Positions 1 through 6,032 are shown, counted from the stretch's first letter. The stretch: DNA of 6,484 nt from Thiobacillus sp. (GCA_024710445.1 JANJUT010000009.1:1-6484); one strand, 5' to 3'. Notes: a model not told the origin generated them from the letters alone. Program-made: numbers and translations.

Positions 1-591
1 CACCCCGCCGGGCCGGAAGATTGCAGCGGTTTCCGCTTGCAGTCGGGTACGGCCGTCATCGCTGGCGATGTCTTCCGCCATGAAGCGGTTGACGCGAAAG
101 CCGCGTTCGGCCAGTTCGATTGCCGGGGCCAGGGTATCGCCCAGCCGTCGCGTACCCCAGCGGCGCAATGCCGTATCGATTCCGCGCAGGGTGCCGGGCA
201 CGCCGACGGCCAGGCCGCTGGTCGAGGCCAGCGGGAAGGGCATCGGCGTGCCATCGGGTGCAAACATGCCGGCGCGGGCTGCAGCCGGCGCGCGCTCGCG
301 CGAATCGACGATGAAGGTCTCGCCGGTTCTGGCCAGATGAATCATCATGAATCCGCCGCCGCCGATGCCGGACGACTGCGGCTCGACCACATTGAGCGCG
401 AACTGCACAGCGGCAGCGGCATCGATGGCATTGCCGCCCTGCGCCAGCAGGCGTGCGCCGGCGGCGGCTGCGGCGGGGTGCGAAACTGCCACCACGCCGG
501 CGGGCGAGGCGGCCAGCACCGAGGATGACAACAGGCACAGGACGAGCCAGCGGGCGCAGTGCGCGATTGCGCGGATGAGAATCGCGTTCAT
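1..591 (-). CDS. ggt: Gamma-glutamyltransferase, N-terminal part (gene runs off the left edge)
   Basis: The protein is a periplasmic or exported gamma-glutamyltranspeptidase precursor, which cleaves the gamma-glutamyl bond of glutathione and related compounds. The 197 visible codons have no stop, so the gene continues left; full-length family members are about 550-600 residues. Residues 1-28 look like a signal peptide: basic n-region, hydrophobic WLVLCLL, likely cleavage after SVLA. Family motifs follow: GGNAIDAAAAVQFALNVVEPQ (starting at about residue 52, given here in part), SGIGGGGFMMIHL near residues 74-86, and DSRER at 96-100. Its Arg98 matches the substrate carboxylate-binding arginine of E. 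coli GGT. The autoprocessing threonine lies outside the window. The ATG at 591 is chosen because it gives the signal peptide; no good Shine-Dalgarno precedes it, since a MITE-like element ends 6 bp upstream. The gene is on the same strand as nnrS but is probably not functionally related to the nitrate genes. Confidence 0.9.
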   Translation of the reverse strand, partial: MNAILIRAIAHCARWLVLCLLSSSVLAASPAGVVAVSHPAAAAAGARLLAQGGNAIDAAAAVQFALNVVEPQSSGIGGGGFMMIHLARTGETFIVDSRERAPAAARAGMFAPDGTPMPFPLASTSGLAVGVPGTLRGIDTALRRWGTRRLGDTLAPAIELAERGFRVNRFMAEDIASDDGRTRLQAETAAIFRPGGV

Positions 592-597
592 GGGAAT

Positions 598-620
598 CTA
601 GTACGACAACCCATAAGTTT
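598..620 (+). repeat. Left inverted repeat arm of the MITE-like element
   Basis: This 23-bp arm (CTAG, then TACGACAACCCATAAGTTT) is the exact reverse complement of 742-764. It includes the presumed TA target duplication at 599-600. It lies 6 bp from the ggt start codon and forms most of that gene's immediate upstream region on the minus strand. Confidence 0.9.
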
Positions 621-761
621 GCGTACATGCCGAGACGCGCATCCGCGCGCCGAGTGCGCGAAGCGAACCGCAGCCATAGTCGTTCCATGGCGAGGATGAG
701 CGACAAAGCAATCGGTGATGCGGGGCGCGTCGAACATAGCAAAACTTATGGGTTGTCGTAC
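601..761. mobile_element. MITE-like element with 20-bp perfect terminal inverted repeats, TA/CTAG target
   Basis: The left end GTACGACAACCCATAAGTTT (601-620) is repeated exactly in inverted orientation at 742-761. Both ends are bordered by CTAG (598-601 and 761-764), so the perfect inverted match is 23 bp if the borders are counted. The 121-bp interior carries no convincing coding sequence and includes GC-rich self-complementary stretches, such as CGCGC-atcc-GCGCG at 636-649. IS630/Tc1-type transposons are known to insert at CTAG and duplicate TA, so a non-autonomous IS630-derived MITE is the best reading. The family name is an inference, because no transposase is present. A large regulatory hairpin is the alternative. 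Confidence 0.75.
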
Positions 762-764
762 TAG
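742..764 (-). repeat. Right inverted repeat arm of the MITE-like element
   Basis: This is the exact reverse complement of 598-620, with the presumed TA duplication at 762-763. Outside the CTAG borders the flanks (GAAT on the left, GGTG on the right) do not match, which sets the limits of the repeat. Confidence 0.9.
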
Positions 765-777
765 GGTGAAGATGAGT

Positions 778-824
778 CAGGCAAAGCCTGCGCCCATTTG
801 GCCGCATGCGTCAATGCATGCGGC
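778..824 (-). terminator. Tandem hairpins downstream of nnrS, possible transcription end
   Basis: Two perfect inverted repeats lie just past the nnrS stop. The larger is GCCGCATGC (801-809) with GCATGCGGC (816-824), a 9-bp stem with a 6-nt loop. The smaller is CAGGC-aaa-GCCTG (778-790). Neither is followed by a proper T-run on the minus strand, so this is not a textbook intrinsic terminator. Position and stem strength suggest 3'-end formation or mRNA stabilisation for nnrS. Confidence 0.4.
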
Positions 825-841
825 GTGAATCAATGCACCAC

Positions 842-2032
842 TCAGCCCGGTTTGCCGTCGGCGCGCGGGCGCAGCAGCTTGGGGGCATACACCACGACGA
901 ACACGCCGAATGCCGCCATCCACAGCAGTCCGGCAATGGCCATTCCCGGAGCATGGGCCGCCGGGAAGAACAGCGGGAGCAGCACGCGTACCAGTGCGGC
1001 GAGGTTGATGGCCACGAAAGCCAGTGTCATCACCGGTGCGGGCTCCAGCAAACGGCCGGTGTGGCCAAGCGAAACCCGGGCCATCATGCCCAGCGTCAGC
1101 ACGCCGATACCGCCGGCGGTGAAGGCGTGCAGCGCGCTGACGGCCGCTCCGCCCATGCCTGCTGCCGACAAGGCGAGCAATACAAAGCCGAGCGTGATCC
1201 AGGCATAGCCAAGATGCAGGATCCATAGCAGCGGCACCGCCCAGAACTTGCGCGTGTACCAGCCCGTCAGGCGGACGGCATGCACGGTCGCGGCGATGGC
1301 GGTGAGCAGTGCAGTGACAAGCGAATCGGGTGCGATCAGCGCGGCGAGCAGTGCGCCGAGCGTGATGGGCAGCACCAGCCGTTCGATGAGGTTCCAGCGG
1401 CGGGCACGGGTGCCCAGCTTGTTGTCGGTAAAGCTGGCGATCACCCGTCCGCCCATCACCACCATGATCGCCACCACGACGTAGGTGGCCAGATACAGGC
1501 CAAGGCGGGCGGTGCTGGTCCAGCCGAGCGCCTGCAGGTGCACCAGCGCATTGGCCGCCGTCAGGGCGAGCAGCAAGATGGGGAAGGGATAGTTGTGCAA
1601 TTGTTTCGCCCTGTGGATGGGCAAAGCAAGCGCAAGCGCCAGCAGCGGCAGGAATGACAGATCGATCAGCGCGACCAGCCCTGCCGGCATACCAGGTAGC
1701 AGAAAGCCCAGCCGTCCGGCCAGCCACAGCAGGAACAATGCGGCCAGCGGCCGGCCCGAGGGCATGGGGATGCCGGTCCAGTTCTGCGCGGCGGTCAGCA
1801 GGAATCCGGCAATCACGGCTACGGCAAAACCGAACAGCATTTCATGGCCATGCCAGATGGGTGAGGGCAATACACTGAGGCTGAAGCTTCCCTGAAGTAC
1901 GGCCAGCCATAACCCCATCAGCAGCACGGCATAGACGCCGGCGGCAAGGAAAAAGGGGCGGAAGCCGAGCGCGAACAGTGCCATTCCGCGCGGCTTGGAT
2001 GACGTTCCGGGGTGGGGAGGATTTGGAGACAT
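842..2032 (-). CDS. nnrS: NnrS family haem/copper membrane protein
   Basis: This 396-residue polytopic inner-membrane protein belongs to the NnrS family, whose members bind haem and copper and are linked to denitrification and nitric oxide stress tolerance. Nearly the whole protein after residue 17 is hydrophobic, consistent with about 12 membrane segments. Family motifs are GFRPFFLAAG (23-32), WHGHEMLFGFA (60-70), AGFLLTAAQNWTG (75-87), MGGRVIASFTDNK (193-205) and HAFTAGGIGVLTLGMMARVSLGHTGR (starting at residue 302). Candidate metal or haem ligands among the histidines are H61, H63, H251, H273, H302 and H324; their roles are inferred. Length is normal for the family. The ATG at 2032 has no clear Shine-Dalgarno; Met17 (MALFALGFRPFF) is a possible later start. 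Its location next to narGHJI agrees with a role in coping with NO formed from nitrite. A terminator upstream suggests it is transcribed separately from the nar genes. Confidence 0.93.
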   Translation of the reverse strand: MSPNPPHPGTSSKPRGMALFALGFRPFFLAAGVYAVLLMGLWLAVLQGSFSLSVLPSPIWHGHEMLFGFAVAVIAGFLLTAAQNWTGIPMPSGRPLAALFLLWLAGRLGFLLPGMPAGLVALIDLSFLPLLALALALPIHRAKQLHNYPFPILLLALTAANALVHLQALGWTSTARLGLYLATYVVVAIMVVMGGRVIASFTDNKLGTRARRWNLIERLVLPITLGALLAALIAPDSLVTALLTAIAATVHAVRLTGWYTRKFWAVPLLWILHLGYAWITLGFVLLALSAAGMGGAAVSALHAFTAGGIGVLTLGMMARVSLGHTGRLLEPAPVMTLAFVAINLAALVRVLLPLFFPAAHAPGMAIAGLLWMAAFGVFVVVYAPKLLRPRADGKPG

Positions 2033-2071
2033 GGGCGTTGGATCAAGCAGCGGGCAGAAAAATGTTGTGCG

Positions 2072-2104
2072 AGTATAAACGGGATCGAGTGCCGCTTCAG
2101 CGGC
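2072..2104 (-). promoter_or_regulatory. Possible nnrS promoter with a perfect palindrome at the -35 position
   Basis: On the minus strand TATACT (2072-2077) resembles a -10 box, about 40 bp before the nnrS ATG. The expected -35 position (2095-2100, CTGAAG) matches the consensus poorly. It falls in a perfect 14-bp palindrome, GCCGCTTCAGCGGC (2091-2104), which could be an operator or simply a small hairpin. A single TTGAT half-site lies nearer the ATG, but no complete FNR/NnrR-type TTGAT-N4-ATCAA site was found. The assignment is tentative. Confidence 0.27.
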
Positions 2105-2141
2105 TCTGGTCAGTTGGGTGGCTGCTGCACTTCATCGAAAT

Positions 2142-2180
2142 AAAAAGCCCCGGTCCTGCGTGAACAGGGCCAGGGCCGGG
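2142..2180 (-). terminator. Intrinsic terminator ending the nar / cytochrome c / DsrC-like unit
   Basis: Read on the minus strand, CCCGGCCCTG (2180-2171) pairs with CAGGACCGGG (2158-2149) through a 10-bp stem containing one G-T wobble, with a 12-nt loop. It is followed by GCTTTTTATTT, a good uridine tract. It lies 23 bp past the DsrC-like gene stop and separates that gene from nnrS. Confidence 0.85.
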
Positions 2181-2203
2181 ATGGATAATGCGCCGGGCTG
2201 GGT

Positions 2204-2611
2204 TCAGTGCTCGCCCTTGGTCTTGCGGATTCCAGCCAGACGGTTGCCCTGCTTCTGCGGGCCACCCATCGGGAAGATGGCATGGAGGTGGTGATTGTTG
2301 CCCCGCTCCGGGCCCCAGGCTTCGCGGAAATGCCGGATCATGTCACGCACCTGTGCCTGCACACTGTGGTCTTCATAGTAGGCGCGAATGAAGTGGATCA
2401 CATCCCAATGTTCGTTGGTCAGAACCAGGTTTTCCTGCTCCGCCTGGGCGCGTGCAAACGCCTCGCTCCACTCGTCCATGTTCAGGATGTAGCCTTCCTG
2501 GTCGGTCAGCACCTCCTTGCCATCGACCAGCACCTTGCGCGTGTAGATGGCGTAGGGATTGGTGGTGTTCTGGGTATTCAAGCGCTCATTGTTCTGGGTA
2601 CTTTGATTCAT
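2204..2611 (-). CDS. DsrC/TusE-family protein lacking all cysteines
   Basis: This 135-residue protein belongs to the DsrC/TusE/RspA sulfur-carrier fold family. The core begins near residue 28 (LVDGKEVLTDQEGYI) and continues through DEWSEAFA (46-53), NEHWDVIHFIRAYY (66-79) and FPMGGPQKQGNRLAGIRKTK (113-132). In DsrC the C-terminal arm carries two redox cysteines 11 residues apart, and TusE keeps the last one. Here the equivalent positions are Asn123 and Glu134, and there is no cysteine anywhere, so sulfane-sulfur transfer by the known mechanism is not possible. Cys-less homologues have been called RspA and proposed to be regulatory. An extra N-terminal segment of roughly 25 residues, rich in Asn, Gln and Thr, is absent from E. 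coli TusE. The ATG at 2611 is preceded by AGGAAGG at a good distance; an upstream TTG at 2689 was not chosen. The gene is last in the unit behind the cytochrome c gene. Its function is unknown. Confidence 0.9.
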   Translation of the reverse strand: MNQSTQNNERLNTQNTTNPYAIYTRKVLVDGKEVLTDQEGYILNMDEWSEAFARAQAEQENLVLTNEHWDVIHFIRAYYEDHSVQAQVRDMIRHFREAWGPERGNNHHLHAIFPMGGPQKQGNRLAGIRKTKGEH

Positions 2612-2619
2612 GTCGCAAT

Positions 2620-2626
2620 CCTTCCT
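2620..2626 (-). promoter_or_regulatory. Ribosome binding site fixing the start of the DsrC-like gene
   Basis: AGGAAGG on the minus strand lies 8 nt before the ATG at 2611. It favours the 135-residue product over an in-frame extension from a TTG at 2689, which would start almost at the cytochrome c stop codon. Confidence 0.75.
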
Positions 2627-2670
2627 GTGTTTGTTTCGTGAACTCTTCCCTGTAAAAGCGTGCGGGTTGA

Positions 2671-2697
2671 TCCTGCTGTAGCAGGACAACTCGTCCT
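2671..2697 (-). other. Overlapping alternative hairpins between cytochrome c and DsrC-like genes
   Basis: TCCTGC-tgta-GCAGGA (2671-2686) is a perfect 6-bp stem with a tetraloop. AGGAC-aactc-GTCCT (2683-2697) is a second perfect stem that shares bases with the first and covers part of the cytochrome c stop codon, so the two are mutually exclusive in RNA. No T-run follows, so this is unlikely to be an intrinsic terminator. It may affect mRNA stability or translation between the two genes. Confidence 0.4.
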
Positions 2698-3100
2698 ATA
2701 GCGTCTCAACATATGCCGCCAGGTTGCTGATGTCTTCATCGGTCAAATCGGCCGCCCAAGGCGCCATCAGGTTGGTCAATGGGCCCCTGTGGGTGCCGCT
2801 GCGGTACAACTTTAGCAAAATCTCGATCTGCTCTGCTGTCCTGCCGACAATGGGCGGCGTGAACTTGCCGCCTATGCCGGTGCGATGATGGCACAGACGA
2901 CAGATGGATTCGTACTTGACCATGCCGGCACGTACCTTGGCGCCGTGTGCAGGATCCGCCGCTTCCAGCCGTGCCACTTTTTCCAGGTCCGGGCCTTGGC
3001 GCTTTTTCGCATCACCACTCTGGATGATTCCCTGCAGCGCAAAGTGCACGCCAGCAATGACTGCAATCACCAGAACGATCCAGCTGAACTTACGAAACAT
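2696..3100 (-). CDS. Membrane-anchored monohaem class I cytochrome c
   Basis: This is a 134-residue c-type cytochrome with one haem-binding site, CRLCH at residues 67-71 (Cys67, Cys70, His71). Met112 in NLMAPWAADL is the likely distal ligand, and the ending TDEDISNLAAYVETL is typical of the C-terminal helix of class I cytochromes. Residues 6-26 form a hydrophobic segment after a basic start (MFRKFSW). No clear AXA cleavage site follows, so it probably stays as a membrane anchor with the haem domain in the periplasm. The ATG at 3100 has GGGG five nt upstream. The gene follows narI by 123 bp, with a terminator in the gap. It probably carries electrons between the quinol-oxidising chain and a nitrogen oxide reductase, or to or from the nitrate reductase; the exact partner cannot be read from the sequence. 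Confidence 0.9.
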   Translation of the reverse strand: MFRKFSWIVLVIAVIAGVHFALQGIIQSGDAKKRQGPDLEKVARLEAADPAHGAKVRAGMVKYESICRLCHHRTGIGGKFTPPIVGRTAEQIEILLKLYRSGTHRGPLTNLMAPWAADLTDEDISNLAAYVETL

Positions 3101-3166
3101 GCGAACCCCTTTTCCAGGTTACGGTCAGGTCTTCACTGGCACAGAGATCAGTCATGGCAAAGGGAC

Positions 3167-3209
3167 AAAAAAATGGCTTGCTACCAACCGGCAAGGTCAG
3201 CAGCAAGCC
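3167..3209 (-). terminator. Intrinsic-type terminator between narI and cytochrome c gene
   Basis: On the minus strand GGCTTGCT (3209-3202) pairs perfectly with AGCAAGCC (3182-3175) around a 19-nt loop. It is followed after one base (A) by seven T (3173-3167). It lies 14 bp past the narI stop. The long loop suggests incomplete termination, which would lower expression of the two downstream genes relative to narGHJI, or separate them if they have their own promoter. Confidence 0.7.
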
Positions 3210-3223
3210 CGGTTCAGCCAGCC

Positions 3224-3937
3224 TTACCGCGCTGGAAGGCGGCGCTTGGTGCGAACGATCTGGTAAGAGCGAGCCAGATAACCGAACGGCGCGCTCCAGA
3301 CGTGGACCAACCGGGTGAACGGGAACAGCAGGAACAGTGTCATGCCGAAGACCAGATGCAGCTGGAACACCGTTTCGACATTGGCTACCAGCTCAGGCTT
3401 CGGGCTGAACAGCACAATACTCTTGGCCCACTGCGCCAGAGCCATCATGGTGTCGGCACTGCCTTCTGCGGCGTGGTGAGCCGTAGTGAAGGTGGTTGCC
3501 AGACCGAACCCCAGCGTGATCAGTACCCAGGCCAGGATGAAAATATCCGACGTACGGCTCGTTGCACGCACACGTGGGTTGGTCAGACGGCGCCACATCA
3601 GCATCAGGCCACCGATCATGCACAGAATGCCGAGGAAACCACCACCGTACATGGCGATGCTTTGCTTGCCAAGCGAGGACAAGCCAATGGTTCCCCAGAT
3701 GGCGTAGGGTGCCAGCAGGCCGACCAGGTGACCGAAGAAGATGCCGATCACGCCGATATGGAACAGGTTGCTGGACAGGCGCATGCCGGCCGTGGAGAGC
3801 AGCTGACTGGACGCGCTGGTCCAGCCGTACTGTTCGCGGTCAAAGCGCACCCAGCTTCCGATAAAGAAAATGCTCAGGCAGACATAGGGAAAAATGCCAA
3901 AAAGCAGATTGTTCAGGTTGAAAAACTCTTCGTTCAT
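3224..3937 (-). CDS. narI: Respiratory nitrate reductase gamma subunit (dihaem cytochrome b)
   Basis: NarI anchors NarGH to the inner membrane, oxidises quinol on the periplasmic side and passes electrons through two b haems to the NarH iron-sulfur clusters. The 237-residue product has five predicted membrane segments and aligns along its length with E. coli NarI (225 residues). Matching blocks include SNLFHIG (56-62), NPRVRATSRTSDIFIL (120-135) and FQLHLVFGMTLFLLFPFTRLVHVWS (starting at 191). The four haem ligands are present as His60, His70, His194 and His212, with the same 10- and 18-residue spacings as E. coli His56/66 and His187/205. The start at 3937 has a perfect AAGGAGG seven nt upstream that overlaps the narJ stop, pointing to translational coupling. 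The C-terminal basic tail (VRTKRRLPAR) is slightly longer than in E. coli. Confidence 0.97.
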   Translation of the reverse strand: MNEEFFNLNNLLFGIFPYVCLSIFFIGSWVRFDREQYGWTSASSQLLSTAGMRLSSNLFHIGVIGIFFGHLVGLLAPYAIWGTIGLSSLGKQSIAMYGGGFLGILCMIGGLMLMWRRLTNPRVRATSRTSDIFILAWVLITLGFGLATTFTTAHHAAEGSADTMMALAQWAKSIVLFSPKPELVANVETVFQLHLVFGMTLFLLFPFTRLVHVWSAPFGYLARSYQIVRTKRRLPAR

Positions 3938-3948
3938 TTTGTTCCTCC

Positions 3949-4473
3949 TTAAGCCGCCAGACGGGTGAGTGTGGCGCGGCTTTTGACGATGGAAAGCAGC
4001 GGAGCATAGGGGCTACCGGCCTTGATCAGGTTGTCGGTCAGAACCGTCAGCACCTTGTTGGCATCGGCCAGGAAGGTTGTAGCCTCGTTATCTTCCAGCA
4101 AGGCAGCAAATTCCAGGATCAGCGGCAGATAGTCGGGCAACTCGTTGGTTGTCGTCTGTATGCCATAGTCCTTGTACAACTCGCCCAGGTCGATCAGTGC
4201 AGGACCGCGATTGCGGTCGTTGTCATCACCGAACAGATGGTGGGTCAGGTGCAGGCTGTGCTCCGGCGTCAGATCGAACGTCTTCACGTAGCTTTCCTGC
4301 AGATCGATCAGTGGCGTGTTGGACAGGTGACCGATCAGCTTCAGCAGGGCATCCTTTTCCGCCTTGTCGATAGCCGGACTTTTTCCGATTTCCGCACCAA
4401 TCTCCGGAAGATGATCAAGCAACTCCTGATCCGGGTAGTCCAGCAGCACTGCTAATAATTTGTAGATAGGCAT
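3949..4473 (-). CDS. narJ: Nitrate reductase molybdenum cofactor assembly chaperone NarJ
   Basis: NarJ is a cytoplasmic chaperone of the TorD/DmsD/NarJ family. It binds the NarG N-terminus and is needed for molybdenum cofactor and FeS insertion before membrane attachment; it is not part of the final enzyme. The 174-residue sequence is helical and acidic, with family features YVKTFDLTPEHSLHLTHHLFGDDNDR (starting at 62), RGPALIDLGELYKDYGI (89-105) and ELPDYLPLILEFAALL (111-126). It is clearly shorter than E. coli NarJ (about 236 residues) and lacks the C-terminal extension. The frame is intact and the stop coincides with the narI ribosome binding site, so this is a naturally short form, not a truncation. 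AAAGGAAA before the ATG at 4473 overlaps the narH stop region; the narH-narJ gap is only 11 bp. Confidence 0.95.
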   Translation of the reverse strand: MPIYKLLAVLLDYPDQELLDHLPEIGAEIGKSPAIDKAEKDALLKLIGHLSNTPLIDLQESYVKTFDLTPEHSLHLTHHLFGDDNDRNRGPALIDLGELYKDYGIQTTTNELPDYLPLILEFAALLEDNEATTFLADANKVLTVLTDNLIKAGSPYAPLLSIVKSRATLTRLAA

Positions 4474-4484
4474 GATGTTTCCTT

Positions 4485-6032
4485 TCAGCTTTTATCAGCA
4501 GACGGAGCCAGTTCAGCAGGTTCCAGCGTTTCCTTGCGGCGACGCGGGAACAGGGTGATCTTGCTGATGCCTGCCGAGGAGTCGTTGCCGAAGGTGAAGC
4601 CGTTCTGGCCCTGGAAGCCGTAGGCATCGTCCATCCGTTCCTCTTCGTGGCCGGTGGGGATGACGTAACGATCTTCGTAGTTGGCAATCGCCAGGTAACG
4701 GTACATTTCCTTGGCCTGATCTTCGGTGATGCCCGCAGCCTCGAGGGCCCGCGTATCCGCAACGCCTTCGACATGCACCGAGCGCTGGTAGCTGCGCATG
4801 GCGATCAGGCGATTCAGGGAGCTGCGAATCGGCTCTTCCTTGCCTGCGGTGAACAGGTTGGCCAGGTACTTGGTTGGCGTGCGCATTGCGCTGGCCAGGG
4901 GAATGGCGCCATCCGGGCCGACTGGCAGGTTGCCCTGGTCGATCTGGGACTGAACCGGCGAGAGCGGCGGCACGTACCAGACCATTGGCAGGGTGCGGAA
5001 CTCCGGGTGCATCGGGAAGGCTATCTTCCAGTCGATCGCCATTTTGTAGATCGGCGATTTTTGCGCGGCGATGATCCAGTCTTCGTTGATGCCTTCGGCC
5101 TTGGCGGCAGCTATCACTGCCGGGTCGTTGGGGTCGAGGAAGATGCTGCACTGCGCTTCGTACAGGTCCTGCTCGTTGCTGGTGCTGGCCAGGGCTTCGA
5201 TCTTGTCGGCGTCATACAGCATGATGCCGTTGTAGCGGATGCGGCCGACGCAGGATTCGGAACACACCGTCGGCATGCCGGATTCGACGCGTGGATAGCA
5301 GGCGATGCATTTTTCTGCCTTGCCGGATTCCCAGTTGTAGTAGACCTTCTTGTACGGGCATGCGCTCATGCAGAAGCGCCAGCCGCGGCACTTGTCCTGA
5401 TCAACCAGGACGATGCCGTCTTCTTCGCGCTTGTAGAGCGAACCGGACGGGCAGGCTGCCACGCAGGCCGGGTTCAGGCAGTGGTTGCAGATGCGTGGCA
5501 GATACATGTTGAAGGTGTTCTCGAACATGCCGAGCATATCCTTCTGGATGTTGTCCAAGTTCTTGTCCACGCTGCGCTTGGAAAACTCGCCTGCCAGATC
5601 GTCTTCCCAGTTCGGCTCCCTGGTGATTTTCTCCATGGGGTCGCCGGTGATCATCGACAGCGGGCGTGCGGTCGGTGCCGCTTCGGACAACGGCGCATTT
5701 TGCAGGCGCGCATAGTTGTAGGTGAAGGGCTCGTAGTAATCGTCGATCTGCGGCAGGTCCGGATTGGCAAAAATGTTCAGCAATTTGGATGCACGACCGC
5801 CGGATTTCAGTTCCAGCTTGCCGTTGTTCAGCATCCAGCCGCCTTTCCATTTCTCCTGGTTCTCCCACTGTTTGGGATAGCCGATGCCAGGCTTGGACTC
5901 GACGTTGTTGAACCAGACGTATTCCACACCCTTGCGGTTGGTCCACGTGTTCTTACACGTCACCGAGCAGGTGTGGCATCCAATACATTTGTCCAGATTG
6001 AAGACAAATGCGAATTGAGCACGTACTTTCAT
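4485..6032 (-). CDS. narH: Respiratory nitrate reductase beta subunit (iron-sulfur protein)
   Basis: NarH carries one [3Fe-4S] and three [4Fe-4S] clusters and conducts electrons from NarI haem b to NarG on the cytoplasmic face of the membrane. The 515-residue product is close to E. coli NarH (512). All cluster cysteines are visible: C16, C19, C22 and C26; C182, C185, C190 and C194; C215, C221 and C225; C242 and C245; C257 and C261. Trp218 in CRGWRFC replaces a cysteine, as in the family's [3Fe-4S] cluster site. From the second group onward the positions are offset by two from E. coli. There is no signal peptide, as expected for a cytoplasmic subunit. AGGAGA lies 6 nt before the ATG at 6032, and the gene starts 34 bp after narG. 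It is followed by narJ after 11 bp, so the whole set is one operon. Confidence 0.98.
   Translation of the reverse strand: MKVRAQFAFVFNLDKCIGCHTCSVTCKNTWTNRKGVEYVWFNNVESKPGIGYPKQWENQEKWKGGWMLNNGKLELKSGGRASKLLNIFANPDLPQIDDYYEPFTYNYARLQNAPLSEAAPTARPLSMITGDPMEKITREPNWEDDLAGEFSKRSVDKNLDNIQKDMLGMFENTFNMYLPRICNHCLNPACVAACPSGSLYKREEDGIVLVDQDKCRGWRFCMSACPYKKVYYNWESGKAEKCIACYPRVESGMPTVCSESCVGRIRYNGIMLYDADKIEALASTSNEQDLYEAQCSIFLDPNDPAVIAAAKAEGINEDWIIAAQKSPIYKMAIDWKIAFPMHPEFRTLPMVWYVPPLSPVQSQIDQGNLPVGPDGAIPLASAMRTPTKYLANLFTAGKEEPIRSSLNRLIAMRSYQRSVHVEGVADTRALEAAGITEDQAKEMYRYLAIANYEDRYVIPTGHEEERMDDAYGFQGQNGFTFGNDSSAGISKITLFPRRRKETLEPAELAPSADKS

Noticed and set aside
56..742. 228-codon minus-strand frame through ggt and the MITE-like element
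   Set aside because: It is out of phase with the clear gamma-glutamyltransferase motifs, and its product is an Arg-rich shadow.
777..1727. 316-codon minus-strand frame overlapping nnrS in another phase
   Set aside because: The nnrS frame carries all family motifs. The alternative product is Arg/Ala-rich with no recognisable domain.
2033..2141. FNR/NnrR box upstream of nnrS
   Set aside because: Only a single TTGAT half-site was found (minus strand, about 2041-2046); the second half at the required spacing is absent.
2612..2689. In-frame N-terminal extension of the DsrC-like protein from a TTG start
   Set aside because: The extension begins inside a hairpin beside the cytochrome c stop and has no ribosome site. 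The ATG at 2611 has a good AGGAAGG.
2885..3952. 355-codon open frame on the plus strand opposite narI and the cytochrome c gene
   Set aside because: It runs across two well-supported minus-strand genes and a terminator. Its translation is a low-complexity shadow rich in Gln, His and Ala.
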